A stretch of 45,402 nucleotides of DNA from an uncultured Collinsella sp. GTDB lineage: Bacteria > Actinomycetota > Coriobacteriia > Coriobacteriales > Coriobacteriaceae. Positions 8,020 to 15,305 of this stretch are shown here, piece by piece. A program made the position numbers and the translations under genes. Each line of letters begins with the position of its first letter. Position 1 is the first letter of the stretch. Below the pieces are notes generated by a model that was given only the letters and a program-made list of their open reading frames with translations, was not told the DNA's origin and made no database searches. The DNA lies in the NCBI GenBank assembly GCA_958429225.1, contig CAUAJB010000007.1:1-45402 (forward strand), given 5' to 3'.

Positions 8020-8185
8020 ATACGCACAAGGGTGCATCGAGGAGCGGATCCCAGTTGCGCCATGTCAGCAGCGATGCCGGGCGCATTCACGCGTGCTACA
8101 ATGCGTCCACCAGAGATGAAAACACAGTCCCCGTCGGGTAGTCGTGGGCGTGCGGGAGTCCGCATCAGTAACCTGCCTCCTTGGT
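8020..8185 (+). promoter_or_regulatory. Probable yjdF riboswitch (copy 1)
   Basis: A roughly 200-base structured leader directly ahead of the yjdF gene. It is conserved with the leader at 21945-22105 through blocks such as GTCGGGTAGTC, GCATCAGTAACCTGCCTCC and the ribosome site, while intervening bases vary, as expected for a structured RNA. A hairpin GCGGGAG...CCCGC-like element is visible in copy 2 (GCGGGAGCCCGC). Known yjdF genes are controlled by the yjdF riboswitch, which binds azaaromatic compounds; the assignment here is from gene context and conservation, not a covariance-model hit. Confidence 0.55.
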
Positions 8186-8229
8186 TGTCCCTTCTCTGCA
8201 TGGTCATCTACATAAAGGAGGAACCAGCC

Positions 8230-8649
8230 ATGCAGATCAGCATGTCGTCCACCCTGACCGTATATCACGACGGCCAATTCTGGGTCGGGCTGGCGGAGCA
8301 TGTCGAGGACGGAAGGTACGGCGCCGCCCGCATCGTCTTCGGCGCGGAGCCGTCCGATGAGGAGATCCTGCGATTCGTTGTCGGCAAATGGGCGAAGCTC
8401 TCGTTCTTCGGTCACGATTCGACCGAGGCGAGCAAGCCCGCGAAGAACCCCAAGCGGCGCGCCCGCGAGGCGGCGAAAGCCCTCAAGCAGCCAGCGATGA
8501 GCACCAAGGCGCAGCAGGCTCTCGCGGCACAGCGGGAAGCGATGAAGCGGGAGTCAGCCCATGCAAGAAGCCAGCGTCGCGCGGATGAGGCGGAGGCGCG
8601 CTTCGAGCAGCGAAAGCTGAAGCGCAAGCAGAAGCATCGTGGGCATTGA
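8230..8649 (+). CDS. yjdF: YjdF family protein (DUF2992)
   Basis: 139 residues. The N-terminal half has the family pattern LTVYHDGQFWVGLAEHVEDG, ARIVFGAEPSDEEIL and FVVGKWAKLSF. The C-terminal half is very basic and helical: KNPKRRAREAAKAL, STKAQQALAAQREAMK and the invariant tail KLKRKQKHRGH. AAAGGAGG stands 8 bases before the ATG. The molecular function of YjdF is not established; the family is associated with a riboswitch for toxic heteroaromatic compounds. Scrambled pieces of a second copy lie at 21018-21068 (3' end) and 22151 (5' end). Confidence 0.9.
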   Translation: MQISMSSTLTVYHDGQFWVGLAEHVEDGRYGAARIVFGAEPSDEEILRFVVGKWAKLSFFGHDSTEASKPAKNPKRRAREAAKALKQPAMSTKAQQALAAQREAMKRESAHARSQRRADEAEARFEQRKLKRKQKHRGH

Positions 8650-8670
8650 CCGGCGCCGACATGGGTCCTG

Positions 8671-8701
8671 GTGTGAACAGAGCTACGTCCCCTGTTCACA
8701 C
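8671..8701 (+). terminator. Terminator-like hairpin after yjdF
   Basis: GTGTGAACAG / CTGTTCACAC, 10-base perfect stem with an 11-base loop, 21 bases after the yjdF stop. The U-tract is poor. The same hairpin occurs after the yjdF remnant at 21091-21119. Confidence 0.55.
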
Positions 8702-8720
8702 TGTTCACAAATGCGAAGGC

Positions 8721-8740
8721 GGGCGAGCCGCAGCTCGCCC
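8721..8740 (-). terminator. Hairpin downstream of ptcA
   Basis: GGGCGAGC-CGCA-GCTCGCCC, 8-base GC stem 13 bases after the ptcA stop on the minus strand. It is followed there by a weak T-rich stretch. Confidence 0.55.
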
Positions 8741-8753
8741 GACCTGGTACGTC

Positions 8754-9824
8754 TTACAGACCGTGCTTACCGAAGGCCGCCATGCGCTCATTGATGGTGG
8801 CGCGGTATGCCGCGGCCTTCTGCTCGTCGGGCTCGCTCTGGGGGCACAGAGTGGCCAGGATGGCGCGAATGGAGTGCTTGCGGTTCTCGGCCTCGACCCA
8901 GCACAGGGAGCGCTCGGGATCGTCCATGACCTCGTCAACCACTTCTTCGCCACGGTTGGCGGGCAGGCAGTGCATGAACATGCTGTTCGGACCGGCAACG
9001 TTCATCATATCCCAGGTCACCTGGTACTTCGGATAGAACACATCCATGTAGCTGGAGCTGGAGACTTCACTGTCGTAGAGGCCGTACCACACATCGGTGT
9101 ACACGAAGTCGGCGCCCTCGATGCAGGAGATGTCGTCGGAAATGGTGATGGTGCCGCCGGAGACCTTGCAGTTCTCCTCGCCAATAGCCATGAGCTTCTT
9201 ACCGAACTCAGCACGCTCCTCATCGGTGCCGATATGCAGGCAGCCGTCGGGAATCTGATGCCCCTTCGGCCCGAACTGCACGAAGTCCATGCCCATCTTC
9301 GAGCAGATGAACATGAGCGACGCGCAGGTCTGGGTGGCATCGCCGATCCAGGCAAACTTGCAGTCCTCGATCTTCTTACCGGCGGGCAAGTTCTCGATCA
9401 TGGTCATGAGGTCGCCGAGCTCCTGGGTGGGATGGTTGTACTCGCTCATGCCGTTGATGACGGGGGCCGCGGAGTACTTCGCCAAGCTCACTACATCCTT
9501 ATGACGATCAACGCGGGCCATGAGGATGTCGACGAGGCTTCCCATGACGCGGCCGGAGTCCTCGATGGACTCATGGCCACCCAGCTGGATGGAGCCGGGG
9601 CCGAAGAACTGGGCGTGACCGCCGAGGTCGGTCATGGCCGTCTCGAAGGAGATGCGGGTACGGGTGGACACCTGCTGGAAGATCATGCCGAGGGTCTTGT
9701 CCTTCAGCAGGTGCGGGTACTCGCCGCCCTCCTTTATGAGCCCCTTCATGGCGATGGCCAGATCGACCATGCCGAGCAGCTCTTCCTTTGTGAAGTCGTT
9801 GGTGTCGATGTAATCCTTGACCAT
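8754..9824 (-). CDS. ptcA: Putrescine carbamoyltransferase
   Basis: 356 residues from MVKDYIDTNDF, with GAAGGAG just upstream; the longer frame to 9935 is not used. It carries the carbamoyl-phosphate motif STRTR (53-57), HPTQ (131-134) and HCLPA (285-289). The detailed pattern (GMIFQQVSTRTRISFETAM, QLGGHESIEDS, ILMARVDRH, YTDVWYGLY) matches what I recall of enterococcal putrescine carbamoyltransferase far better than ornithine carbamoyltransferase. In the agmatine deiminase route this enzyme converts N-carbamoylputrescine and phosphate to putrescine and carbamoyl phosphate. Agmatine deiminase, the agmatine/putrescine antiporter and carbamate kinase are not adjacent, so it is an orphan here. 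Ornithine activity remains possible. Confidence 0.8.
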   Translation of the reverse strand: MVKDYIDTNDFTKEELLGMVDLAIAMKGLIKEGGEYPHLLKDKTLGMIFQQVSTRTRISFETAMTDLGGHAQFFGPGSIQLGGHESIEDSGRVMGSLVDILMARVDRHKDVVSLAKYSAAPVINGMSEYNHPTQELGDLMTMIENLPAGKKIEDCKFAWIGDATQTCASLMFICSKMGMDFVQFGPKGHQIPDGCLHIGTDEERAEFGKKLMAIGEENCKVSGGTITISDDISCIEGADFVYTDVWYGLYDSEVSSSSYMDVFYPKYQVTWDMMNVAGPNSMFMHCLPANRGEEVVDEVMDDPERSLCWVEAENRKHSIRAILATLCPQSEPDEQKAAAYRATINERMAAFGKHGL

Positions 9825-10164
9825 TGAAATCTCCTTCAAAATTCGTTGGCCGGGCCGCCCCTTGCGGACCGCGCTCCCTAGAAGCGCCCCGAAATGAGCG
9901 AGACGCTCCCTTACGCCACACAGCATGGGGCGCACCCGTAGTTTTGAGAAGAAATAACCAAGATTATTTTCAGATTACGATAGCTCACCGCACACCTAAT
10001 CCCCAATAATCCTAACGCCTAGACGTATTGAAATTGAACTGGTTTCTGTGGCAGAAGAAAGCCAATGCATTTTTTGCCGGCTTCTCAACGCGTGATGCAG
10101 CCTAATCCGCCCTAGATCGCCATGGTTCATCATCGGACTCTGTGCATTATCGAGGAGGCTCGCT
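9825..10164. other. Intergenic region, AT-richer
   Basis: 340 bases between ptcA and the membrane-protein fragment. It holds the ptcA ribosome site and presumably its promoter. The AT-rich part around 9945-10030 may include promoter or regulator sites, but no clear pair of boxes, RNA or gene is seen. Confidence 0.4.
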
Positions 10165-10497
10165 TTGGAGACAGCGTTCTACCTCTATACCATCTTCGTG
10201 ATGCTCGTCTGCGTGGCATCGGGCTCCGTGTCACTTTCGGCCTACTTCGTTTCGTGGCGTCGCTCGTTCCTCTTTGCCGCGGCTATGCTGTTGTTCTATT
10301 TCCTCGATCTCGCGCTTATCTTTCAATACGAGTACCTGGGCCAGAACGTCGAGTATTCCATCAACCAGTTCTATACCATCGACCATCCGCACCCCCAAGG
10401 GAGTATAAAAGATAAAGAAAAAGCCTCCGTTCCAACATGGGGACGGAGGCTCGATAATCGGATTTACTCACCAATGTCGCTGGTGGCTTTGCCGTGA
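10165..10497 (+). pseudogene. Truncated multipass membrane protein (N-terminus)
   Basis: Starts with TTG at 10165, which has GAGGAGG 6 bases upstream. It encodes two hydrophobic segments (about residues 5-27 and 35-53) and then FQYEYLGQNVEYSINQFYTIDHP. After about residue 75 the frame runs into the terminator and guaA-flank repeat at 10405-10584, so the C-terminal residues are accidental. The N-terminus resembles the membrane part of coriobacterial membrane-anchored LuxR-type regulators, but this is a weak impression; what can be said is that a larger membrane protein has been cut by the island junction. Confidence 0.5.
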
Positions 10498-10584
10498 CTC
10501 TCGTACGAAACGAAACTCAGCGGCACAGTGCGGCACTCAAAAGTGCAAGTCAAAGCCCCATCGGCTTACTCCCACTCAATGACT
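10405..10584. repeat. guaA 3'-flank repeat, copy B (attachment-site-like)
   Basis: Copy of the region downstream of guaA at 25805-25977 in the same orientation. A 67-base block (10476-10542 against 25869-25935) differs at 3 positions. After a further 24 bases, both copies reach the guaA stop and last codons, TACTCCCACTCAATG here (10567-10581). Similarity stops immediately after, inside what would be guaA coding sequence. The hairpin at 10422-10451 belongs to the repeat. Confidence 0.8.
10422..10451. terminator. Terminator hairpin within guaA-flank repeat
   Basis: AGCCTCCGT / ACGGAGGCT stem extended by a CC/GG pair, preceded by an A-rich stretch on the plus strand. It is the counterpart of the guaA terminator at 25810-25848. 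Confidence 0.7.
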
Positions 10585-10730
10585 AGAGCCCTGGTGTAAT
10601 TGGCTGGATCACCGATCCGGGAACCGGTATCGACCTACCTGTCCGCCAAGCTCCTTCTTCAGCTCCAGCCTAGTATCTGACTCGCGCCGTTATAAGCGAA
10701 AACCGGAGAGATGCGTCTTAGCCAGGAAAA

Positions 10731-10749
10731 TGAGGTTAGCCTTATCTTA
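10731..10749 (+). promoter_or_regulatory. DtxR/IdeR-like box
   Basis: TGAGGTTAGCCTTATCTTA matches the iron-box consensus TTAGGTTAGSCTAACCTAA at 15 of 19 positions, including the AGGTTAGCCT core. A second dyad, GTTAGA-TTGC-TCTAAC, lies at 10771-10786, close to the likely start of transcription. Together they suggest metal-dependent repression of the methyltransferase genes. Confidence 0.5.
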
Positions 10750-10804
10750 CTGCATGATTCGTGTGTTATGGTTAGATTGCTCTAACTTTTTGGGGGCGAC
10801 AGCC

Positions 10805-11434
10805 ATGCACGAACGCGAGGGTTTCTGGGACAAGAATGCCGGTCGGTATGACCGTTTCATGCGAAACGACCGGGCGGCGTATGAGAAGATGTATGGGCTG
10901 ATCCGGCCGGTGGTGAAAGCAAAAACCGTGCTGGAGGTTGCCACCGGCACGGGGCTTATCGCAAAGAGCATCGTGAATACAGCGGAGCATATCGAGGCTA
11001 CGGACGCTTCTGCACAGATGATCCTTGAAGCAAAGCGGGACAATCAATCCGCAAAGTTACACTTTTCCGTACAAGATATGTTCTGCCTGCCCTATGCACA
11101 GAAGTCCTTCGAAGTGGTGATCGCGTCCAACGCGCTTCACATAGTGCCGCATCCAGAAAAGGCCCTGCAAGAAATCAGGCGGGTGCTGAAGGACGACGGC
11201 GTGCTCATCGCGCCAACCTTCACCCACGCGGGAAACTCGGTTTCCGGCAAGGTAAAAGCCTTTTTCATGAGTATGGCAGGATTCCCCCTCCACAGCAGGT
11301 GGACAAGCGAGGAATACCTGTGTTTCCTGCGTCAAAACGGCTGGGCGGTGCAGAAAAGCGCGGTGCTGAAGGCTTCGTTCCCGTTGACCTATGCGGAATG
11401 CACGAAATCGGAGGGACCAGATGTCGTTCTTTGA
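10805..11434 (+). CDS. Class I SAM-dependent methyltransferase
   Basis: 209 residues starting MHEREGFWDKNAGRYDRFM, with a GGGGG ribosome site. SAM-binding motif I is VLEVATGTGLIAKS (about 41-54); the acidic residue ending strand 2 is in IEATDAS; motif IV-like VVIASNALHIVPHPEKAL is typical of UbiE/Methyltransf_11 proteins. The substrate is unknown. The codon use is less GC-biased than the surroundings and the sequence style resembles Clostridia, suggesting acquisition. It overlaps the next methyltransferase by 14 bases. The DtxR-like box upstream suggests a link to iron or manganese supply. Confidence 0.85.
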   Translation: MHEREGFWDKNAGRYDRFMRNDRAAYEKMYGLIRPVVKAKTVLEVATGTGLIAKSIVNTAEHIEATDASAQMILEAKRDNQSAKLHFSVQDMFCLPYAQKSFEVVIASNALHIVPHPEKALQEIRRVLKDDGVLIAPTFTHAGNSVSGKVKAFFMSMAGFPLHSRWTSEEYLCFLRQNGWAVQKSAVLKASFPLTYAECTKSEGPDVVL

Positions 11435-11783
11435 AAACACCCGCAAGCCCGTGGGCCTCGGCGGAAAACTTATGGTTGCCATGATGAATCTGGGCCACAG
11501 CCCTGTGGCGCAGTGGGGACTTCAATTTCTACGACTTGCGCCAAATGCCAAGGTGCTGGATTGCGGCTGCGGCGGCGGGGCAAACATAAAACGGCTGCTG
11601 AAAAAATGCCCGCATGGCGTCGTCAAGGGCATCGACTATTCGCCCGTCAGCGTGGAGAAGGCTAGAAAGCTCAACCGAACTGCAATTCAGGAGGGGCGTT
11701 GCGCCGTTCTGCAAGGCAGTGTGGCGGATATGGCGTTTGAGGACGCCATGCGGGCATTTTTGCATCCATCCTGCACGTGGTGA
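11421..11783 (+). pseudogene. Truncated class I methyltransferase
   Basis: Starts at ATG 11421 (GAGGGA upstream), overlapping the previous gene. It reads SFFENTRKPVGLGGKLM, then motif I VLDCGCGGGANIKRLL and YSPVSVEKARKLN, but ends after VADMAFEDAMRAF, well before the substrate half of a methyltransferase fold. From about 11750 another reading frame carries the tail of a membrane protein. A deletion has therefore joined the first half of this gene to the end of another. A truncated but expressed product of 120 residues cannot be excluded. Confidence 0.7.
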
Positions 11784-11842
11784 TAGGTATGACGGTCATA
11801 GCGGCTGTGCTGGCGGCAATTATGACAGTTTTTATTCACTGA
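11750..11842 (+). pseudogene. C-terminal tail of a membrane protein
   Basis: In the frame ending at TGA 11840-11842 the sequence reads GIFASILHVVIGMTVIAAVL followed by AAIMTVFIH, a hydrophobic segment that looks like the last transmembrane helix of a transporter. It has no start or ribosome site and begins where the methyltransferase at 11421 loses its frame. It is read here as the other side of a deletion junction. Confidence 0.5.
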
Positions 11843-11853
11843 GGAAGGAACCT

Positions 11854-12684
11854 ATGAAATGTAAAATTGAGAAAAACACCGTGCAGGAGACGCTGATCCT
11901 CCCGCTGTATTCCCGGAAGCTGTGCACCGAGCTGTATCCGAACCTTTACCAAGACGAAACAGCGGTGCATCTGATCGACCAGATCGACTACGACTTTTCA
12001 GAGGCAGAGAAAAACTCCCGCAGCCTGATGCAGCGCTTTGGTGCGCTGGAGGTGGCCACACGGCAGAGTGATCTTGCTTTCGAGGTGCGGGATTACCTGA
12101 AAGGCCACCCCAATGCGGCGGTGGTCAATCTGGGCTGCGGGCTGGACAACACCGGCAGAACCTGCGACAACGGTAGATGCAAGATCTACAATCTGGACTT
12201 CCCGGATGTGATTGCCTTGCGGCAGCAGCTGCTGCCCGCCGGGGAGCGGGAGCAAAACATCCCCTGCGACCTGAAAGACCCCGCATGGTTTGACAAGATC
12301 GATGCCTCCGGCGGGGCGGTGTTCTTTGCCTCCGGGGTGTTCTATTACTTTCTGACCCAGCAGGTCCGGGAACTGGTACGGGGGATGGCAGACGCTTTCC
12401 CCGGCGGTGTGCTGGTCTTTGATGCTGCCAATCGGACGGCAGTAAAGATGATCGCAAAAACATGGCTTAAGACTGCAAAAATCAAGGATGTAGGGGCATA
12501 TTTTGCGGTTTCGGATGCCGCCAAGGAAATCGGCACGTGGGACAGCCGTCTGCAGGTCACAAGTCGCGGCTATATGCTGGGCTACAACGATTTGAGGGAT
12601 CCTTCTGTCAGCGGCTTTTTCCGGTTTCTCGCAAGGGTCGGTGACAACGGGATGAAAATGCAAATCGTGAAAATAAGATTTTGA
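11854..12684 (+). CDS. Leucine carboxyl/TcmP-like O-methyltransferase
   Basis: 276 residues. GAGGAAGGAA precedes the ATG. The pattern ETLILPLYSRKLCTELYPNL, then AVVNLGCGLDNTGRTCD and IYNLDFPDVIALRQQLLP is that of the PPM/LCMT family (TcmP-like methyltransferases). Known members methylate small molecules or a protein carboxyl group; the target here is unknown. It starts 12 bases after the membrane-protein remnant, so all genes from 10805 probably formed one operon of foreign origin. Base composition is lower in GC than in flanking genes. Confidence 0.8.
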   Translation: MKCKIEKNTVQETLILPLYSRKLCTELYPNLYQDETAVHLIDQIDYDFSEAEKNSRSLMQRFGALEVATRQSDLAFEVRDYLKGHPNAAVVNLGCGLDNTGRTCDNGRCKIYNLDFPDVIALRQQLLPAGEREQNIPCDLKDPAWFDKIDASGGAVFFASGVFYYFLTQQVRELVRGMADAFPGGVLVFDAANRTAVKMIAKTWLKTAKIKDVGAYFAVSDAAKEIGTWDSRLQVTSRGYMLGYNDLRDPSVSGFFRFLARVGDNGMKMQIVKIRF

Positions 12685-12699
12685 GAGACAAAAATGCAA

Positions 12700-12745
12700 A
12701 AGACGAGCGCTTCTTGCCGCCCAATTGGCAAGAAGCGCTCGTCTT
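12700..12745. terminator. Bidirectional terminator
   Basis: A 19-base perfect stem (AAGACGAGCGCTTCTTGCC / its complement) with an 8-base loop between the convergent methyltransferase and ROK kinase genes. A-rich and T-rich flanks allow use in both directions. Confidence 0.9.
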
Positions 12746-12779
12746 TCCTTAACGCGTTGTATGGCGGAGAGAGCGCAAG

Positions 12780-13664
12780 TTACGCGAGCGCCCTTCTTGC
12801 CAGCTCGGCCGCGCCGAGGATTCCTTGGTCGCCGCCGCAGCCCGGGGCGCAGATGTAGCTCTCCATGTCCTTAAGCTCGGCGGTCTGGATGTAGCCACCC
12901 AGATATTCGAGGGTCTTCTTGCGGACGATGCCGTAGAGCTGCTCCTGGTGCATCACGCCGCCGCCGAGGACGATGCGGCGAGGCGAGTACATGAGCACGA
13001 GGTTCGCACACATCTGCCCCAGATAATCCCCCTCGAGCATCCACACCTCATCGTTGTCCGCGAGCTCGGCCGCGGGCTTTCCCCAGCGCGCGGCGATGGC
13101 GGGGCCGGAGGCGAGGCCCTCGAGGCAGCTCGCGTGGCTCGGGCAGACGCAGCGTCCTTCCTCGGTGGGACGAGTCCTTACCAGCATGTGGCCGGCCTCG
13201 GGGTGCAGCATGCCGTGAAGGAGCCTGCCCGCGCACATGACGCCCGCGCCCACGCCGGTGCCGATGGTCACGTAGACGGCGTCCTTGAGCCCCTTGCAGC
13301 AGCCGAAGACCGCTTCGCCGAGACAGGCAACGTTCACGTCCGTATCGTAGGCCACCGGAATCCCGAGGGCGTCGGCGAACGCGGCGCGAAGACCATAGCC
13401 TCGCCACGCGAGCTTGGGCGTTTGGAGGATGGAGCCGTAGCGCTCGTCGGCGGGGTCGACGCAGGTCGGGCCGAAGGCGCCGATGCCCAACGCGTCCACA
13501 TCGCGGGCGGCGAACCACTCGATCATCTGCGGGACGGTCTCGGCGGGCGCAAGCGTCGGGGTCTCCATACGGTCGAGGACCTCGCCGTCGCCGGACACCA
13601 CGGCACAGACCATCTTGGTCCCGCCGGCCTCGAGGGCGCCGAGCCTCATTTGCTTTTCGCTCAT
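12780..13664 (-). CDS. ROK-family fructokinase (GmuE/YdhR-like)
   Basis: 294 residues, AGGAGG 5 bases before the ATG. The phosphate loop reads LGALEAGGTKMVCAV (8-22), as in ROK fructokinases rather than the DxGGT glucokinases. GTGVGAGVMCAG and the zinc site (CVCPSHASCLEG) are present. The enzyme would phosphorylate free fructose (or mannose) with ATP in the cytoplasm. It is the last gene of the PTS/GH172 operon, 79 bases after GH172, which suggests that hydrolysis of the imported sugar releases an unphosphorylated hexose, probably fructose. Confidence 0.85.
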   Translation of the reverse strand: MSEKQMRLGALEAGGTKMVCAVVSGDGEVLDRMETPTLAPAETVPQMIEWFAARDVDALGIGAFGPTCVDPADERYGSILQTPKLAWRGYGLRAAFADALGIPVAYDTDVNVACLGEAVFGCCKGLKDAVYVTIGTGVGAGVMCAGRLLHGMLHPEAGHMLVRTRPTEEGRCVCPSHASCLEGLASGPAIAARWGKPAAELADNDEVWMLEGDYLGQMCANLVLMYSPRRIVLGGGVMHQEQLYGIVRKKTLEYLGGYIQTAELKDMESYICAPGCGGDQGILGAAELARRALA

Positions 13665-13743
13665 GTGATCCTCCTTACAAAGGGGCGCCCGCAGTCATGG
13701 TCAACCGCGGGTGCCCATAACGTTGGCTTGTTTCGAGGCGACC

Positions 13744-14868
13744 CTACCTGGGCACGCGGTCCTGCCTTGCGGCAAACGGGGCGAGCACGGCGTGCGGCTC
13801 GCTTTGGTACCAGTAGGCGACGGTGGAGATGTCGTCCTCGCGCTCGTAGAGCTTGATGTCGTCGTTGCCGAGGTCCTGGAACGTCACGCGCAGGTCCTCC
13901 TTGAACGAGATCGGGTCGGGAAGGTGCCACCTGTAGAGGCCGTGCCTGGGCAGCGCGTCGTCGTTGGTTGCGAGCATCGGGTTCGGGTTCGGCTTGCCCG
14001 CGCTGAAGCGGTCGCGCGTGGCGTCGCGCGTCGAGCGGTACGGGTAGCCGGCGAACAGCGTGTTGAAGCACTGCGCCTCGGGCAGCGCATGGGGCGGCCT
14101 GTCGAGGAAGGCCCAGGCACCGCCGAAGTAGTCCTCGGCTCCCGTCGAGGTGACCGTGGGGAACTCCTCGTCGCCGTCGAGGAAGAACTTCATCTCGCCC
14201 TCGCCCCACCAATAGCGCTCCAGGGCGCACAGGGCCATGTAGGTGCCGACGTAGTAGCCCTTACCGCGCACGCCGTCGAGCACGGTGTAGTCGACGCCCC
14301 TGCGGGTGCTGCGCTCGCGGTTAAAACGGGCGTGGAAGTACATGGCGTCGTCCGGCACGTCGGTGAGCGCGTAGTTGAACGTGTAGAAGATGTACTTAAT
14401 GAACCCGGGGTGCTCGCTCGTAAGCGTGACCTTGGCGTGCTTCCTGAAAGGCATCTCGAAGTAGCAGTTCATGCCGCCCGTCGGGTTCACGCAGATGGGC
14501 ATCGAGTTGACGATGGCGCGCTCACCGAAGCCGTTGCAGAAGAAGTCGCCGACAGGGCACTCGACCGAGGGGGTCTCCTCGTCGTCCCAGTAGAAGCGCA
14601 GCACGAGGTCGCGCATGACGAAGCTGCCGGCGGCGGTCTTGTCGGGGACGGTCATCCAGATGTGGCGGATGATGCCGGGGCCCTCGATGTCCGCGAGCGT
14701 GATGGTCTCGCCGGACTCAAGGGGCACGCAGCACGAGCCCTTGCGGCCGACGCCGAGGTGGCTGGCCGACATGGCGGCACGGCCCTTCTCGCCCGTGATG
14801 TTCTCGGGGGTGATGGCGCGGCTTTCCTCACCGCCGTGCATCCACACGTCCTTAAGGAACTCTCTCAT
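13744..14868 (-). CDS. GH172 family (DUF2961) glycosidase
   Basis: 374 residues, GAGGAGG upstream of the start. The DUF2961 pattern is clear: ETITLADIEGPGIIRHIWMT, LRFYWDDEETPSVECPVGDF, then YWWGEGEMKFFLDGDEEFPT and GAEDYFGGAW; the conserved acidic residues in GEGE and GAED are candidate catalytic groups. DUF2961 proteins were recently established as GH172, including alpha-fructofuranosidase/difructose dianhydride I synthase and D-arabinofuranosidases. No signal peptide is seen, so it acts in the cytoplasm on a PTS-imported compound. With fructokinase and a fructose-type PTS, a difructose anhydride or fructosyl disaccharide is the best guess, but unproven. Confidence 0.8.
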   Translation of the reverse strand: MREFLKDVWMHGGEESRAITPENITGEKGRAAMSASHLGVGRKGSCCVPLESGETITLADIEGPGIIRHIWMTVPDKTAAGSFVMRDLVLRFYWDDEETPSVECPVGDFFCNGFGERAIVNSMPICVNPTGGMNCYFEMPFRKHAKVTLTSEHPGFIKYIFYTFNYALTDVPDDAMYFHARFNRERSTRRGVDYTVLDGVRGKGYYVGTYMALCALERYWWGEGEMKFFLDGDEEFPTVTSTGAEDYFGGAWAFLDRPPHALPEAQCFNTLFAGYPYRSTRDATRDRFSAGKPNPNPMLATNDDALPRHGLYRWHLPDPISFKEDLRVTFQDLGNDDIKLYEREDDISTVAYWYQSEPHAVLAPFAARQDRVPR

Positions 14869-14880
14869 CGTCGACCTCCT

Positions 14881-15279
14881 CTATTCGTCGTCTTCGCACT
14901 CGGCGGAACTGGCACCGTTCACGTAGACGATCTGCTGGCGCGCCTCGTCGACGAGGGCGTCGAAGTCGAGTTTCTCGTCGGGGCGCGCGAGCACGACCGT
15001 CATGGCGAGCGGGAGGTTGACACCCGCGATCACGTGGATCCGGTCGGAGGCGAAGCGAGAGAAGCGCTGGTTCACGCTGCCGCCGAGCGCGTCGGTGAGG
15101 ACGACGACCTCGTCAGTGCCCGAAAGAGCCGCCTCGACCGCCGCGTCGAGCCCCTCGCCGTTGTCGTTCACGTAGGCGCACACGGCGTTGACGGCGTCGC
15201 TCTTACCCGTAAGGAACTCGAGGGTGTCCTTGAAGCCCTGGGCGAGAAGGGAATGGCTCGCCACAACTATCTTTCTCAT
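14881..15279 (-). CDS. PTS mannose-family EIIA component
   Basis: 132 residues. The EIIA-Man fold begins KIVVASHSLLAQGFKDTL with the phosphorylated His at residue 9; VVVLTDALGGSVNQRF and GVNLPLAM are the other family signatures. It receives phosphate from HPr and passes it to EIIB. The gene follows EIID by 26 bases and precedes GH172 by 12. The acidic tail (ECEDDE) is unusual but not disruptive. The separate A, B, C and D chains mark the levan/fructose (LevDEFG) or mannose type. Confidence 0.9.
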   Translation of the reverse strand: MRKIVVASHSLLAQGFKDTLEFLTGKSDAVNAVCAYVNDNGEGLDAAVEAALSGTDEVVVLTDALGGSVNQRFSRFASDRIHVIAGVNLPLAMTVVLARPDEKLDFDALVDEARQQIVYVNGASSAECEDDE

Positions 15280-15305
15280 TGATTCACCAATCTCTTGGGT
15301 CGAAG

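Noticed and set aside
8754..9824. Ornithine carbamoyltransferase (argF/arcB) assignment
   Set aside because: Shares the general motifs, but the detailed sequence pattern fits putrescine carbamoyltransferase better; kept only as an alternative activity.
13711..15282. 523-codon open frame antisense to GH172 and EIIA
   Set aside because: Shadow of two well-supported genes; Val/Ala/Asp/His-rich product without motifs.
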